64,000 bases of DNA from Alkalicoccobacillus porphyridii (GCF_007293315.1 NZ_VLXZ01000002.1:62001-126000), one strand, 5' to 3'. Positions 34,359-43,673 are shown, numbered from the stretch's first letter. The notes: a model not told the origin generated them from the letters alone. Numbers and translations are program-made.

Positions 34359-35708
34359 ATGAGCTTAAAAGCTATCGACCAATGGGTACAAGAGCATGCG
34401 GAGCAATCATTAGAGCAGTTATTTACACTGCTTCGACAGGAGAGCATTAGTACCCAGAACAAAGGAATGCGGGAATGTGCAGGATTAATGGAGAATCTAA
34501 TGAAGGAAGTTGGTCTTGAAACGAAGGTATTTGAGACAAACGGCCACCCTATCTTATATGGAGAGTTAGAGTCAACAATTGACGAGGCGCCTACCCTATT
34601 ATTATATGGGCATTATGACGTTCAACCACCAGATCCGCTGGAGGATTGGGTTTCTCCCCCATTTGAGCCGACCATACGAGACGGTAGAATCTACGCGCGT
34701 GGTGCCGGGGACAACAAGGGACAAATTGTGGCACAGCTTCTTGGATTAAAAGCGTACCTTGATACATTTGAATCCCTACCAATAAACATTAAGGTAGTCG
34801 TGGAGGGCGAAGAGGAAATGGGCAGTGTCCATTTGCCGGAATTTGTTCAAGAACATAAGCAACTTCTGCAGGCAGACTTAGTGTATACCGCTGATGGTCC
34901 GTCTCATAATAGTGGCCAACCACTTGTTGTGCTAGGCGTAAGGGGCATGCTAGCCTTTGAGATTGAGATAGAGGGCGCTGCATTTGATAACCACTCTGGT
35001 AATACAGGGAATGTTGTTCCGAACCCAGCCTGGGAGCTACTCGAGCTACTTCAGACAATGAGAGATCAGGATGGAAAAGTGTTAATAGATGGCTTCTATG
35101 ATCATATCAGACCGGCTACTTCTACCGAAGAAGATCTATTAAATCAACTGCCTTACAATGCAAAGGAAGTCGGCGAAAAGATTGGCTTCCCCTCCTTACA
35201 ATTAAACAGTGCAGACTATCATCGTAAATTAACATTTGAACCAACATTTAATATCCTCGGGTTAAAAAGCGGGTATTTGGATGAAGGGGTCAAAACAATT
35301 ATTCCCTCTAAAGCCAGTGTGAAGATTGATACAAGACTAGTCGTTGACCAAGATCCCAAGGATATCTTTCACAAAATTGAACAGCACGTGAAGAAACAAC
35401 ACCCTACGGCTCACGTTCGTTTCCTAGGTTCAATGGATCCATCACGCACTCCTGTTGATACCGCGTTCGTACAAAAAGCAATCAAAGGTGTCGCCCATAG
35501 CTTTAATCAGGAGCCACTTATTCAACCGAGTCTCGGAGGCTCTCTCCCAGACTTTGTATGGACGAAGATTTTAGAAGCACCTTCTATGCTCATGCCTTAT
35601 GCCAACTTTGACCAACGGAATCACTCTCCTAATGAGAATATAGCCGTTGATAATTTCTTAAACGGTATTCGTTGTACAGCGCATGTGATTCATGAGTTAG
35701 GCTCGTAA
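34359..35708 (+). CDS. M20-family dipeptidase (CNDP-like)
   Basis: 449 residues. Metal ligands are visible in LLYGHYDVQPPDP (His), YARGAGDNKGQ (Asp), VEGEEEMGS (catalytic Glu and ligand Glu), and the late NHSPNENI block (His). The middle portion from about 190 to 350 is the dimerisation lid. It is a cytoplasmic zinc dipeptidase of broad specificity. TGGAGGG precedes the ATG. Single gene. Confidence 0.92.
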   Translation: MSLKAIDQWVQEHAEQSLEQLFTLLRQESISTQNKGMRECAGLMENLMKEVGLETKVFETNGHPILYGELESTIDEAPTLLLYGHYDVQPPDPLEDWVSPPFEPTIRDGRIYARGAGDNKGQIVAQLLGLKAYLDTFESLPINIKVVVEGEEEMGSVHLPEFVQEHKQLLQADLVYTADGPSHNSGQPLVVLGVRGMLAFEIEIEGAAFDNHSGNTGNVVPNPAWELLELLQTMRDQDGKVLIDGFYDHIRPATSTEEDLLNQLPYNAKEVGEKIGFPSLQLNSADYHRKLTFEPTFNILGLKSGYLDEGVKTIIPSKASVKIDTRLVVDQDPKDIFHKIEQHVKKQHPTAHVRFLGSMDPSRTPVDTAFVQKAIKGVAHSFNQEPLIQPSLGGSLPDFVWTKILEAPSMLMPYANFDQRNHSPNENIAVDNFLNGIRCTAHVIHELGS

Positions 35709-35775
35709 CTTCATACAAACAGTGGTCGGACAGAAGTATTATAACTAATAGAAAAGCTGAACGAGTATAGTGATA

Positions 35776-35811
35776 CTCCTTGTACACTTCTCATGAATGT
35801 GTACAAGGAGA
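35776..35811. repeat. Perfect 12-bp inverted repeat after the dipeptidase gene
   Basis: CTCCTTGTACAC and GTGTACAAGGAG are separated by 11 bases. There is no T-run. It lies about 70 bp after the dipeptidase stop and immediately before A copy 4, and may be part of the element boundary or a factor-dependent terminator. Confidence 0.6.
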
Positions 35812-35814
35812 ATT

Positions 35815-35925
35815 CTGAGGGTGTCTGAGTGGTGGTTCTTCGCTGTCGCTACTAAAAATGGGGGCACGCTTACAGGGGAAGGTATTTAGCTTTGGCCCTG
35901 CCACTTTATCTCAATAAACTGCAAG
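35815..35925 (+). repeat. Dispersed element A, copy 4
   Basis: GGTTCTTCGCTGTCGCTACT, AAAAATGGGGGCACGCTTAC, GGGAAGGTA and TTTATCTCAATAAAC match the element A head. The tail is missing. Confidence 0.82.
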
Positions 35926-35971
35926 ATAAAGTTCTGTCCCAGCTCGTTTCCGTAACACATGTTATTAATGA

Positions 35972-36295
35972 CTATTCCTCTGTCTTTTCAGCCAAATGTT
36001 TAAGAAAAGAAAGCTTATTGGACCAAAACTGATCAAAATAGCTCAGCCAATCCTGCAACTCTTCTAACGCACCCGGTTCGAATCGATAGCGTTTTTCTCT
36101 GCCAACCTTTTCCCCGTGGATTAACCCCGCTTCTGATAAAATATGCAGATGCTTTGCCACCGCTGTGCGGGTCATTTCAAAATTTGAGGTAATCTCTGAA
36201 ATGGGACGCTCTTTGTCTGCAAGCAGTCGCAACACTTCACGACGAGTTGGATCAGCAATCGCTTGAAAAACATCGTATTGCTTAGCAGCCGCCAT
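35972..36295 (-). CDS. ArsR-family repressor (SdpR/YczG-like)
   Basis: 107 residues. ADPTRREVLRLLADKERPIS and MTRTAVAKHLHILSEAGLI form the winged helix-turn-helix; there are no metal-binding cysteines, so it is not an arsenic sensor. It is encoded directly after an SRPBCC protein, stop and start touching (TAA then ATG), the usual arrangement for this pair. It probably represses its own operon through the two direct repeats upstream. Confidence 0.9.
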   Translation of the reverse strand: MAAAKQYDVFQAIADPTRREVLRLLADKERPISEITSNFEMTRTAVAKHLHILSEAGLIHGEKVGREKRYRFEPGALEELQDWLSYFDQFWSNKLSFLKHLAEKTEE

Positions 36296-36724
36296 TTAAG
36301 CTTCAGCTACTTTCTTCAGCTTTTCGACAATCCCTACCCAACCTCCAGCCATACGTTCACGGATGACCTCGCTTTTCTCATTCGCTTTAGGCAACATCGT
36401 TCCTGCGTCTTTCCAGCCGCCATGAGTAAGCGTAAATTCAGTTTGCTCATCCACCTCTCTAAGCTCAAATGTAACAATCCAGCCTTCCGTATCCCAGGAA
36501 AAAGAGAGTCGGTGAGGTTCTTCTATTTCTAATACTTTACAGGGTGATGGCCCAAATGGAGATTGCAATTGGAATTCATACCCTTCCTCTGCTTTAAAGT
36601 TATTGGGCATAAACCAGGCCTCAATTCCTTCAGCAGTTGCTGCAAATTCCCACACCTTATGTATAGGTGCCTGAATGATGATCGTCTTCTTAATATCTAT
36701 TAATTCTTGTTTGTCATTTGCCAT
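36296..36724 (-). CDS. SRPBCC (AHSA1-type) protein
   Basis: 142 residues. IKKTIIIQAPIHKVWEFAATAEGIEAWFMP opens the START-like fold and HRLSFSWDTEGWIVTFELRE, EFTLTHGGWKDAGTM and GWVGIVEKLKKV close it. Such proteins bind hydrophobic ligands in a deep pocket and are often fused or paired with ArsR repressors. GAAGGAG precedes the ATG. First gene of the two-gene operon. Confidence 0.88.
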   Translation of the reverse strand: MANDKQELIDIKKTIIIQAPIHKVWEFAATAEGIEAWFMPNNFKAEEGYEFQLQSPFGPSPCKVLEIEEPHRLSFSWDTEGWIVTFELREVDEQTEFTLTHGGWKDAGTMLPKANEKSEVIRERMAGGWVGIVEKLKKVAEA

Positions 36725-36742
36725 GGTTTATTCTCCTTCACT

Positions 36743-36794
36743 TATAACACTTTTTGGTTTCACTTTTAATTATATAACACCTTTTGGTTTCATT
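36743..36794. promoter_or_regulatory. Pair of direct repeats upstream of the SRPBCC-ArsR operon
   Basis: TATAACACTTTTTGGTTTCA (36743) and TATAACACCTTTTGGTTTCA (36773) differ at one base and are exactly 30 bp apart, about three helical turns. They are the best candidates for the ArsR binding sites. Confidence 0.65.
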
Positions 36795-37168
36795 TCAAGT
36801 AGACCTTTACTGTAACTATAGTCATACTTTTTCTCTCAGTCTAAATGACGAGCTTGTAAGAAATGAAAAAAACTTAATAATTTGTCTACACTCCATGCTT
36901 ATGAATCTTCTAAATTGGTTGTAGCGTATACCATTCTGACACTTAATCAATTATTTTTGTTTTCAAATTAGACGTATTACTCATGTCATTCTACAATTTT
37001 CAACATGCCTCATTAAGCGATACTTTATTCTTAATTTTCTAAATATTAATGTTTTAGCTGTAAGGATTAGCTATGATACGTGTAACTAACTAGATTTACA
37101 TATAAAAGAAAAAACAGAAAAAGAGGTGCCGAAAAAGAAAGAATAAACTAAGAAAAAGGAGAGTTCAA
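36795..37168. other. Gene-free A+T-rich stretch before the subtilase
   Basis: I see no open frame with a ribosome binding site and no repeat. It presumably carries the promoter of the subtilase gene. Confidence 0.5.
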
Positions 37169-40100
37169 ATGCCAATAAACCTTAAGATGAGACAGTTTCT
37201 TGCCGTTTCTTTAACTCTTTTGTTTGTATTTAGTTTGCTTGTTCCTTATCAGGGATCTGCACAATCCAATTCAAATAGTGTGTCCGTTTTAGATTCAGGC
37301 CAAAGCGGTGCTGATAAGATTAGTGAAAGAGTCTATGAGGAATTTGAGAATGAAGAGATTGTTACCTTTCTATTAAAATTTAAAGAACAGGTTAACACAA
37401 CAGAGATTGCCTCTGAGTCTCTTCAAACCCAACAGGCACAAAACGCCTCCGCATCACAAATCAAGCTGAGCCAACGTTCTGCTGTTGTGTCAAGCCTACG
37501 TGCTACAAGTATAGACACTCAGACTGAAATCACGGCCTTTCTTGATAAAGAGCTTGAGACTGATAGAGTCACAGATTATCAATCCTTCTTTATCGTCAAC
37601 GGCATGGCTGTAACAGGAACAAAAGAAGTAATGGAAAAGCTTGCAGCCAGACCAGAAGTTGAAAAGGTTCTTGCTAACGAAGTAAGACAACTGAACCCAG
37701 TTGAAAAAACAGACGCCGAGGTTCCAGACATTTCGGCTGAATCTGATATTGAGTGGAACATTGACCACATTGGTGCACCTGCCGTTTGGGATCAAGGAAT
37801 TGATGGTAGCGGTATTGTCGTAGCTTCCATTGATACAGGTGTGGAATGGAATCACCCTGGATTAGTTGAGCAGTATCGTGGATACGATCCTGCTAACCCA
37901 GAGGATCCTGACCATGACTTTAACTGGTTTGATGCTACCGCCGGTGAATCTATTCCTTACGATGATGACGGCCATGGTACACATGTAACAGGAACTATGG
38001 TTGGGGTAGAACCAGACGGCGCTAATGCAGTTGGTGTTGCACCTGGTGCTGAGTGGATTGGTGTTAAAGCATTTACTGCTGCAGGTGGAACGGATGCGGA
38101 TTTACTAGCTGCAGGTGAGTGGATTATCGCACCAACTGATGCAGATGGAAATCCACAGCCTGAAAAAGCGCCAGACATTGTCAACAATTCATGGGGAGGC
38201 GGACCTGGTCTTGATGAGTGGTATCGTCCAATGGTTGAGAACTGGAGAGCAGCTAATATTTTCCCAGAGTTTTCAGCAGGCAATACAACTCTCTTTAATC
38301 CTGGTGGGCCTGGTTCTGTAGCCAACCCGGCAAACTACCCTGAATCCTTTGCCACTGGTGCAACGGATATTGAAGACAATTTGGCAGGATTTTCGCTGCG
38401 AGGACCATCTCCTTACGATGAAATCAAACCTGAAATTGCTGCACCCGGGGTAAACATTCGTTCAGCGGTTCCAGGAGGCGGCTATGAAGGGGGATGGAAC
38501 GGTACGTCTATGGCAGGACCACATGTCTCGGCCGTTGCCGCCTTACTGTTGCAAGCCGATTCGTCACTGAGTGTGGATGATTTGGAGGAGATCCTTACAA
38601 GCTCAGCTATCCCACTAACAGATGATGAATATCCTGAATCACCGAACCACGGCTTTGGTCATGGCTTAGTCAATGCCTATGATGCTGTTGCAGCCGTCCA
38701 AGATGGTCTAGGAACGGTAACAGGAAGTGTAACCCAAGACGGTGAGGATACTGAACCACCAACATACGAACACGAGCCTGTGGAAAATGGATACGATGGA
38801 GCGGATATTCCATTAACTATTTTGGCTGAGGATAATGTCGGTGTCATTGATGTAGAACTAAGCTATGGTAGTGATGGTGAATGGACTAGCGTAGCCGCGA
38901 ATCTCATTAATGGAAATCATTTATCTGGTACGTACTCTGCTGTCATTCCTGGAGAAGCTGTATCTGGAGATTCTCTTGAATACAAATGGACGATTAGCGA
39001 TTATGGTGAGCATACCGTGGAGTCTGATGTCTACGAGCTCTCCATTTTACCGGCTCTTGGAGTGGGATACGAGGAGGACTTTAGTGAATTGCCTCACGGT
39101 TGGTATTCTTTTGGTGCCAATGATGTATGGGAATGGGGCGAACCTCAATCCGGTCCAGGAGAAGCGTTAACTGGTGATCATGTTTATGCAACCAACTTGT
39201 CAGGTAACTATCCTGATAACGGAAATATGACGTTGGTTATGCCTCCAGTTGACCTGGCGGATGGACCCACGTATCTTTCATTTACACATTGGTATGACAT
39301 AGAGCCCGATTTTGATTATGCGCAGGTTTTCTTATCTTCAGATGGACAAGACTGGGAAAGCGTCGAGCAATTTGACAGCTCTTCTGGAGATTGGGTGGAA
39401 ACAGAGATTGACCTGTCAGACTACGCAGGTCAGAGGGTATATATTGGATTTAACCTAACCACTGATTTCTTGTTTACTTTTGAGGGCTGGTACCTTGATA
39501 AGGTGGCTCTTAGCAATGAGTCAAAAAACATTGCGTTTTCAAACCCTGTTGAACCACCAAACCACACCATATTTAATACAAATCATGAGAAAGAAAAAAT
39601 AAATCCTGAAGAGATAAAACCAAAACAAGGGAACGTGAAGAAACCAGCTTTCGCTTACACTGAGAACCCGATTGAAGTTGCTTCATTACCTGTTGAAGCA
39701 ACAGTTAATGTTCTTGAAAGTGGGCGCTCAGTAAAAACAAACCCGGCAGACGGTAGCTATGAGCTACGCCATGCACCTGGAGAATTCACCTTAGTTGCTG
39801 ATGCGTATGGATTCCAATCTGAGGAGCAGACCGTATCTGTGACAGCTGATGAAATAACCACTGCTCATTTCACGTTAACGGAGAATCCTAAGGGAACCGT
39901 TTCCGGTGTGGTCAGCAATGATGCAACTGGAGAACCCGTGCAAGGGGCAACTGTGACACTACTCGAGGACGGTCATATTGCACCTGTTCAAACAAACGAA
40001 CAAGGCGAATATGAGCTAGAAGCCTATGAAGGTGACTATACGCTACAATTCACAGCAGCCGGCTACTATAGCCAGCAGGTAGAAATTACAATTGAAGCAG

Positions 40101-41473
40101 AAACAAACACCGTTCAAGATATCGCTCTCGAGCCATTTATCGGCTATGAAGGTGAAATTGGCTACGATGATGGCACCGCTGAAAATGCCCATGCATTTAA
40201 TGATGCTGGAAACGGTTGGGCCGTTAGAATGTCATTAGCTGAAGGCGAAGAACGAGCTTTAGTTACAGGTGGATTATTCCGCTTCTGGGATGAAGAGTGG
40301 CCGGAACCAGGCGGAACTGATTTCCAAATTGCTGTATATGATGCAAGCGGATCAAATGGATCACCAGGAAATCAAATTGCTGGTCCAATTGATGCTACAG
40401 CTGTCCGCGATGGTGGTTGGACAGAGATAGATCTGTCAGGCGAAGGTATACTCGTTGAAGGCGACTTCTATCTTGTCTATCTTCAAGCTGCCGCCCACCC
40501 TAATGCTCCTGGACTCGCTACAGATGAAGACGGCCCACTTGCTCAAAGAAGCTGGCAATTTGTTGGAGGCAGCTGGTCTCAAACCGTGCCAATGGATGGA
40601 AACTTTATGATTCGTGCCTTGGTAAACTATGAGCTAGGTGCACCAACCATCACATCTCCGGAGGATGGAAGCTTTTCGAATGAGGAAACCATTACAGTAG
40701 AGGGCACGTCTTCTCCTACTACTGACATTCGTATTTTGAATAATGGAGACGAAGCTGGAACAACTTCAACTAATGAAGACGGCATATTCACTGCGGATAT
40801 TGATTTATCAGATGGTGCGAATGAGCTTACAGCCGTTGCCGTGACAGAATCTGGAGAAAGCGATGAATCTGAGCCCGTAACTGTCATTCTAGATCAAACA
40901 TCTCCAGAGCTCACCATAGATGAACCTGCAGACGGATCAAAAACAAACCGAGAAACGGTCACTGTAAAAGGTACAGCTTCTGATGAGTACCTTGATAAAG
41001 TTACAATCGACGGTCAAGATGCAGACGTGCAAGAGGATGGCACATTCAGCAAACGAGTGATGCTGGATAATGGATTAAATGAAATTACTGTCACAGCGAC
41101 CGACAAAGCCGGTAACGAGACAACAGAAATCATTTCAATCGACGCCAAATTCGATGCACCTGTTATCGAAAATCTCAAACCAGACGAAGATAAGCACCTT
41201 AAATCAGGCCAATCTGTCAAAATAGAATTTACAAGTGAGCCTGGTCTTGATGCTACATTCATCATCCGCATGCCGTTAACCAACATCCCGTCATCAAACG
41301 CAACAGAATTACCAATGCGAGAAGAAGGCGAAGGAAACTACGTCGGTTATTGGACCGCCACCTCTAATCTTGAGGTAGAAGGGGCAAAAATCGAAGTCAT
41401 CGTACGAGACGACTACGGAAATGAGACAAGAGAAGTCGCGAAAGCCGAGATTCATGTGAATGTAGAGGAATAA
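37169..41473 (+). CDS. Large secreted multidomain subtilase (bacillopeptidase F-like)
   Basis: 1434 residues, strongly acidic. A signal peptide (about 1-32) and an I9-type propeptide (about 55-180) precede the S8 domain, with Asp222 (SIDTGVEWNHP), His269 (DGHGTHVTG), oxyanion Asn372 (FSAGNTT) and Ser447 (NGTSMAGPHVS). After about 510 come an Ig-like linker, a MAM/immune-inhibitor-A-like domain (about 630-790, WYSFGANDVWEWGEP), two carboxypeptidase-regulatory-like beta domains (GTVSGVVSNDATGEPVQGA), a jelly-roll-like region and Ig-like modules. No sorting signal or anchor is seen, so it is likely released. AAAAAGGAGAG precedes the ATG; a terminator follows. Confidence 0.92.
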   Translation: MPINLKMRQFLAVSLTLLFVFSLLVPYQGSAQSNSNSVSVLDSGQSGADKISERVYEEFENEEIVTFLLKFKEQVNTTEIASESLQTQQAQNASASQIKLSQRSAVVSSLRATSIDTQTEITAFLDKELETDRVTDYQSFFIVNGMAVTGTKEVMEKLAARPEVEKVLANEVRQLNPVEKTDAEVPDISAESDIEWNIDHIGAPAVWDQGIDGSGIVVASIDTGVEWNHPGLVEQYRGYDPANPEDPDHDFNWFDATAGESIPYDDDGHGTHVTGTMVGVEPDGANAVGVAPGAEWIGVKAFTAAGGTDADLLAAGEWIIAPTDADGNPQPEKAPDIVNNSWGGGPGLDEWYRPMVENWRAANIFPEFSAGNTTLFNPGGPGSVANPANYPESFATGATDIEDNLAGFSLRGPSPYDEIKPEIAAPGVNIRSAVPGGGYEGGWNGTSMAGPHVSAVAALLLQADSSLSVDDLEEILTSSAIPLTDDEYPESPNHGFGHGLVNAYDAVAAVQDGLGTVTGSVTQDGEDTEPPTYEHEPVENGYDGADIPLTILAEDNVGVIDVELSYGSDGEWTSVAANLINGNHLSGTYSAVIPGEAVSGDSLEYKWTISDYGEHTVESDVYELSILPALGVGYEEDFSELPHGWYSFGANDVWEWGEPQSGPGEALTGDHVYATNLSGNYPDNGNMTLVMPPVDLADGPTYLSFTHWYDIEPDFDYAQVFLSSDGQDWESVEQFDSSSGDWVETEIDLSDYAGQRVYIGFNLTTDFLFTFEGWYLDKVALSNESKNIAFSNPVEPPNHTIFNTNHEKEKINPEEIKPKQGNVKKPAFAYTENPIEVASLPVEATVNVLESGRSVKTNPADGSYELRHAPGEFTLVADAYGFQSEEQTVSVTADEITTAHFTLTENPKGTVSGVVSNDATGEPVQGATVTLLEDGHIAPVQTNEQGEYELEAYEGDYTLQFTAAGYYSQQVEITIEAETNTVQDIALEPFIGYEGEIGYDDGTAENAHAFNDAGNGWAVRMSLAEGEERALVTGGLFRFWDEEWPEPGGTDFQIAVYDASGSNGSPGNQIAGPIDATAVRDGGWTEIDLSGEGILVEGDFYLVYLQAAAHPNAPGLATDEDGPLAQRSWQFVGGSWSQTVPMDGNFMIRALVNYELGAPTITSPEDGSFSNEETITVEGTSSPTTDIRILNNGDEAGTTSTNEDGIFTADIDLSDGANELTAVAVTESGESDESEPVTVILDQTSPELTIDEPADGSKTNRETVTVKGTASDEYLDKVTIDGQDADVQEDGTFSKRVMLDNGLNEITVTATDKAGNETTEIISIDAKFDAPVIENLKPDEDKHLKSGQSVKIEFTSEPGLDATFIIRMPLTNIPSSNATELPMREEGEGNYVGYWTATSNLEVEGAKIEVIVRDDYGNETREVAKAEIHVNVEE

Positions 41474-41485
41474 AGAAATCAAAAA

Positions 41486-41527
41486 AAGGAAGAAACGGAC
41501 GAATTCGACCGTTTCTTCCTTTTTTGT
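41486..41527. terminator. Terminator after the subtilase
   Basis: AGGAAGAAACGG and CCGTTTCTTCCT form a stem followed by TTTTTTG; the A-run on the other side makes it usable on both strands. Confidence 0.88.
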
Positions 41528-41539
41528 GGTGCCGGAGAA

Positions 41540-41920
41540 GAAGAGGTTCTTGGTAGATCAGTATCGTTCTTGGTATGGAGACTGTTTCTCTTGGTATGGT
41601 GTCTTGGATCTTGGTAAGAGAGTATGGGCTCTTGGTGTTGAGCTCTTTCTTCTTGCTATCGACTTCTTGCCCTTGCTAAGTGACTACGGGTTCTTGGTGT
41701 TGAGCTCTTTCTTCTTGCTATCGACTTCTCGCCCTTGCTAAGTGATTACGGGTTCTTGATGTTGAGCTTTTTTTCTTGCTATCGACTTTTTGCTCTTTCT
41801 AAGTGACTACGGGCTCTTGGTGTTGAGCTCTTTCTTCTTGCTATCGACTTCTTGCCCTTGCTAAGCAACCTCGATCTCTTGGTGTTGAGTTCTTTCTTCT
41901 TGGTATCCCATCTCGACATC
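41540..41920 (-). repeat. Phased array with TTACCAAG/TAGCAAG core, 18 units
   Basis: On the plus strand CTTGGTR or CTTGCTA cores begin at 41549, 41569, 41590, 41610, 41631, 41652, 41672, 41693, 41714, 41734, 41755, 41775, 41795, 41816, 41837, 41857, 41878 and 41899. Every step is 20 or 21 bases. From 41631 a three-unit block of 62 bp is repeated about four times. It fills the gap between the convergent subtilase and AlkC-like genes and ends a few bases from the latter's stop. No frame is preserved, so it is not coding. Confidence 0.92.
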
Positions 41921-41925
41921 TCTCC

Positions 41926-42999
41926 TCACCCAACCTCAAACTCCACCGACACCTTTTCTTCCCCGTTCACAATTAGCGTTAACTGGTGCAATCCTGGATG
42001 GTGTTTTCGTGTAGATAGATCTTTAAAGGCATGCGTTCTTGCATAGGTTTTTACTTCATTTGCTTGAATCGCTGTTTCCGAGAGCTTAAACACCTTACGT
42101 GTGCGATGGCCTCGTGCTTTTACATAATCAATGGCATATTCCACGCGCAGCTTGGTGTCTACTTCTGCCTGAAGATTAAAGGAAAAATCTACTCTTTCCC
42201 CAATCTTTATTGCTGCTGTTTTAAATTGAAAATCCTGTATATGTAATGTATGACTATTCTCATAGCCGAAGAGGGCAAGAACGTGTTTGTCCCCTTTTTT
42301 TAATAAGCTTCTACTTGCATGTTTAATAATCCAGTTTGTATCCTCATGCTCACCAAACCAGTCGTTAGCTATTTGAATAAAAAGATCTGGATGGGTTTTA
42401 GTTATGTCGTTTAAACTATTTGCTACACTACGACGCACATACAACGAATCGTCCTTCTTAAGCTTTTCTAAGATGGGCAAAATAGGAGCTGGATCCTGTT
42501 TGAATGCTGGAACTGAAAGCCCCCATGGCAAACGCGGACGACTACCTTCACTGGCCAGCCTTCTTACATGCTCATTTGTACTATCTGCCCACTGCAGGCT
42601 CTGTTCAATCATCTTTTCAGTATCCTTAACAAAGTAAGGGCGAACAGCAAATTCAGCTGTGGAATATTCCGTTAAAACCTCCAATGCATCCATAGATTCC
42701 TGCCAATAATCAAGTCCATAGCATTGGACAAAGTCTGGAAATACTATGCCTTCCAGGCCGTTATATGGAGGGGCTACTTGAATTAATATCGCTAAGGCAT
42801 CGGGGTAAGCAGCTGGAAGAGTTTCATACAGTGACTCCGTTATTCTCCGTTTTCGTTCCATTAATTCAAGCGCAGACCAATCAGGCTGAAGGATGAGCTT
42901 ACTGCAAGCCTGAACATCAAAATTAGGATAGACTTGCTTAATATCTGATGTTAGCTTCTGCACATACGCTTTATTATAAATCTCTTTTAACGGTTCCAT
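41926..42999 (-). CDS. AlkC-type DNA alkylation repair protein with C-terminal Ig-like domain
   Basis: 357 residues. The helical HEAT-like repeat part (about 1-250) has the family block NEHVRRLASEGSRPRLPWG and YVRRSVANSLNDITKTHPDL. From about 255 a beta-rich domain (FQFKTAAIKIGERVDFSFNL to NGEEKVSVEFEVG) follows, as in the AlkC subgroup carrying an Ig-like domain that grips DNA. These DNA glycosylases remove N-methylated bases such as 3-methyladenine or 3-methylcytosine. Single gene; its end abuts the phased array. Confidence 0.85.
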   Translation of the reverse strand: MEPLKEIYNKAYVQKLTSDIKQVYPNFDVQACSKLILQPDWSALELMERKRRITESLYETLPAAYPDALAILIQVAPPYNGLEGIVFPDFVQCYGLDYWQESMDALEVLTEYSTAEFAVRPYFVKDTEKMIEQSLQWADSTNEHVRRLASEGSRPRLPWGLSVPAFKQDPAPILPILEKLKKDDSLYVRRSVANSLNDITKTHPDLFIQIANDWFGEHEDTNWIIKHASRSLLKKGDKHVLALFGYENSHTLHIQDFQFKTAAIKIGERVDFSFNLQAEVDTKLRVEYAIDYVKARGHRTRKVFKLSETAIQANEVKTYARTHAFKDLSTRKHHPGLHQLTLIVNGEEKVSVEFEVG

Positions 43000-43064
43000 A
43001 ATAATCTCCTTTTAACAACGGTAGTTCTCTTTATTATAGGGGAATGTACGTTCGTAAACAAGGT

Positions 43065-43568
43065 TTATCCTTTTTTACGAATGCGTTTAAAAAGTAACAA
43101 ACTTAATCCTGCTCCTGCTATAAAAATACTCGCCCATATTGGTGCACTTAAAAATGGATCTGGTTCGGGTGTCGTTGATGTCATTCCTTGAACATCTTCC
43201 TTGAGGTCACTAAAGTTTCCCGATCTTCCACAGAGTCCTATTGTATAGCTAGTGAGATTTTTTTCCTGAGCATAGATTAACAGCCTCTCATTCGTATCAA
43301 AGTACTCCTCATCCCAATGAGAACCTTTTAATTTTACAGTATGATTCGGTGATCCCTTGTACACTTCATCGACTTCAAAAGTGTATGTATAAGAATTATT
43401 TTCAGTGACACGCCCACTAAACACAGCTGCAGATCGATCAAAGGCTTCTTCTGCAAGAGCAACTTCAGCACAACTTAGGGCATAGGTGTGGTTTGGATTT
43501 GCTATAAAGAATGCAGATAAAATAACACTTATAATTACTATGGCACAAACCGAACTTCTGTATAACAC
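43065..43568 (-). CDS. Membrane-anchored extracellular protein with NTR/TIMP-like pattern
   Basis: 167 residues starting with GTG. A signal peptide (about 5-30) ends before SCAEVALAEEAFDRSAAVFSGRVTE, which resembles the start of TIMP/NTR-like domains; two cysteines remain (SCAEV and IGLCGRSG). The C-terminus has a membrane helix (SAPIWASIFIAGAGLSLLLF) followed by KRIRKKG, so the domain is displayed outside and anchored at its end. Partner or target unknown. GGGGGAAGAGG precedes the start. Confidence 0.7.
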   Translation of the reverse strand: MLYRSSVCAIVIISVILSAFFIANPNHTYALSCAEVALAEEAFDRSAAVFSGRVTENNSYTYTFEVDEVYKGSPNHTVKLKGSHWDEEYFDTNERLLIYAQEKNLTSYTIGLCGRSGNFSDLKEDVQGMTSTTPEPDPFLSAPIWASIFIAGAGLSLLLFKRIRKKG

Positions 43569-43597
43569 CCCTCTTCCCCCTCCCCTATTTAATCAAT

Positions 43598-43632
43598 AAA
43601 AAAGACAGCCAAACATGTTCCGGCTGCCTCTT
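43598..43632 (-). terminator. Terminator of the TRAP/dehydrogenase operon
   Basis: On the minus strand GGCAGCCGGAACA and TGTTTGGCTGTC form a hairpin followed by TTTTTTATTG, 40 bp after the dehydrogenase stop. Confidence 0.82.
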
Positions 43633-43673
43633 AACTGATCTAATATATTTCAATAACAATCCTCTTTTTTCCT

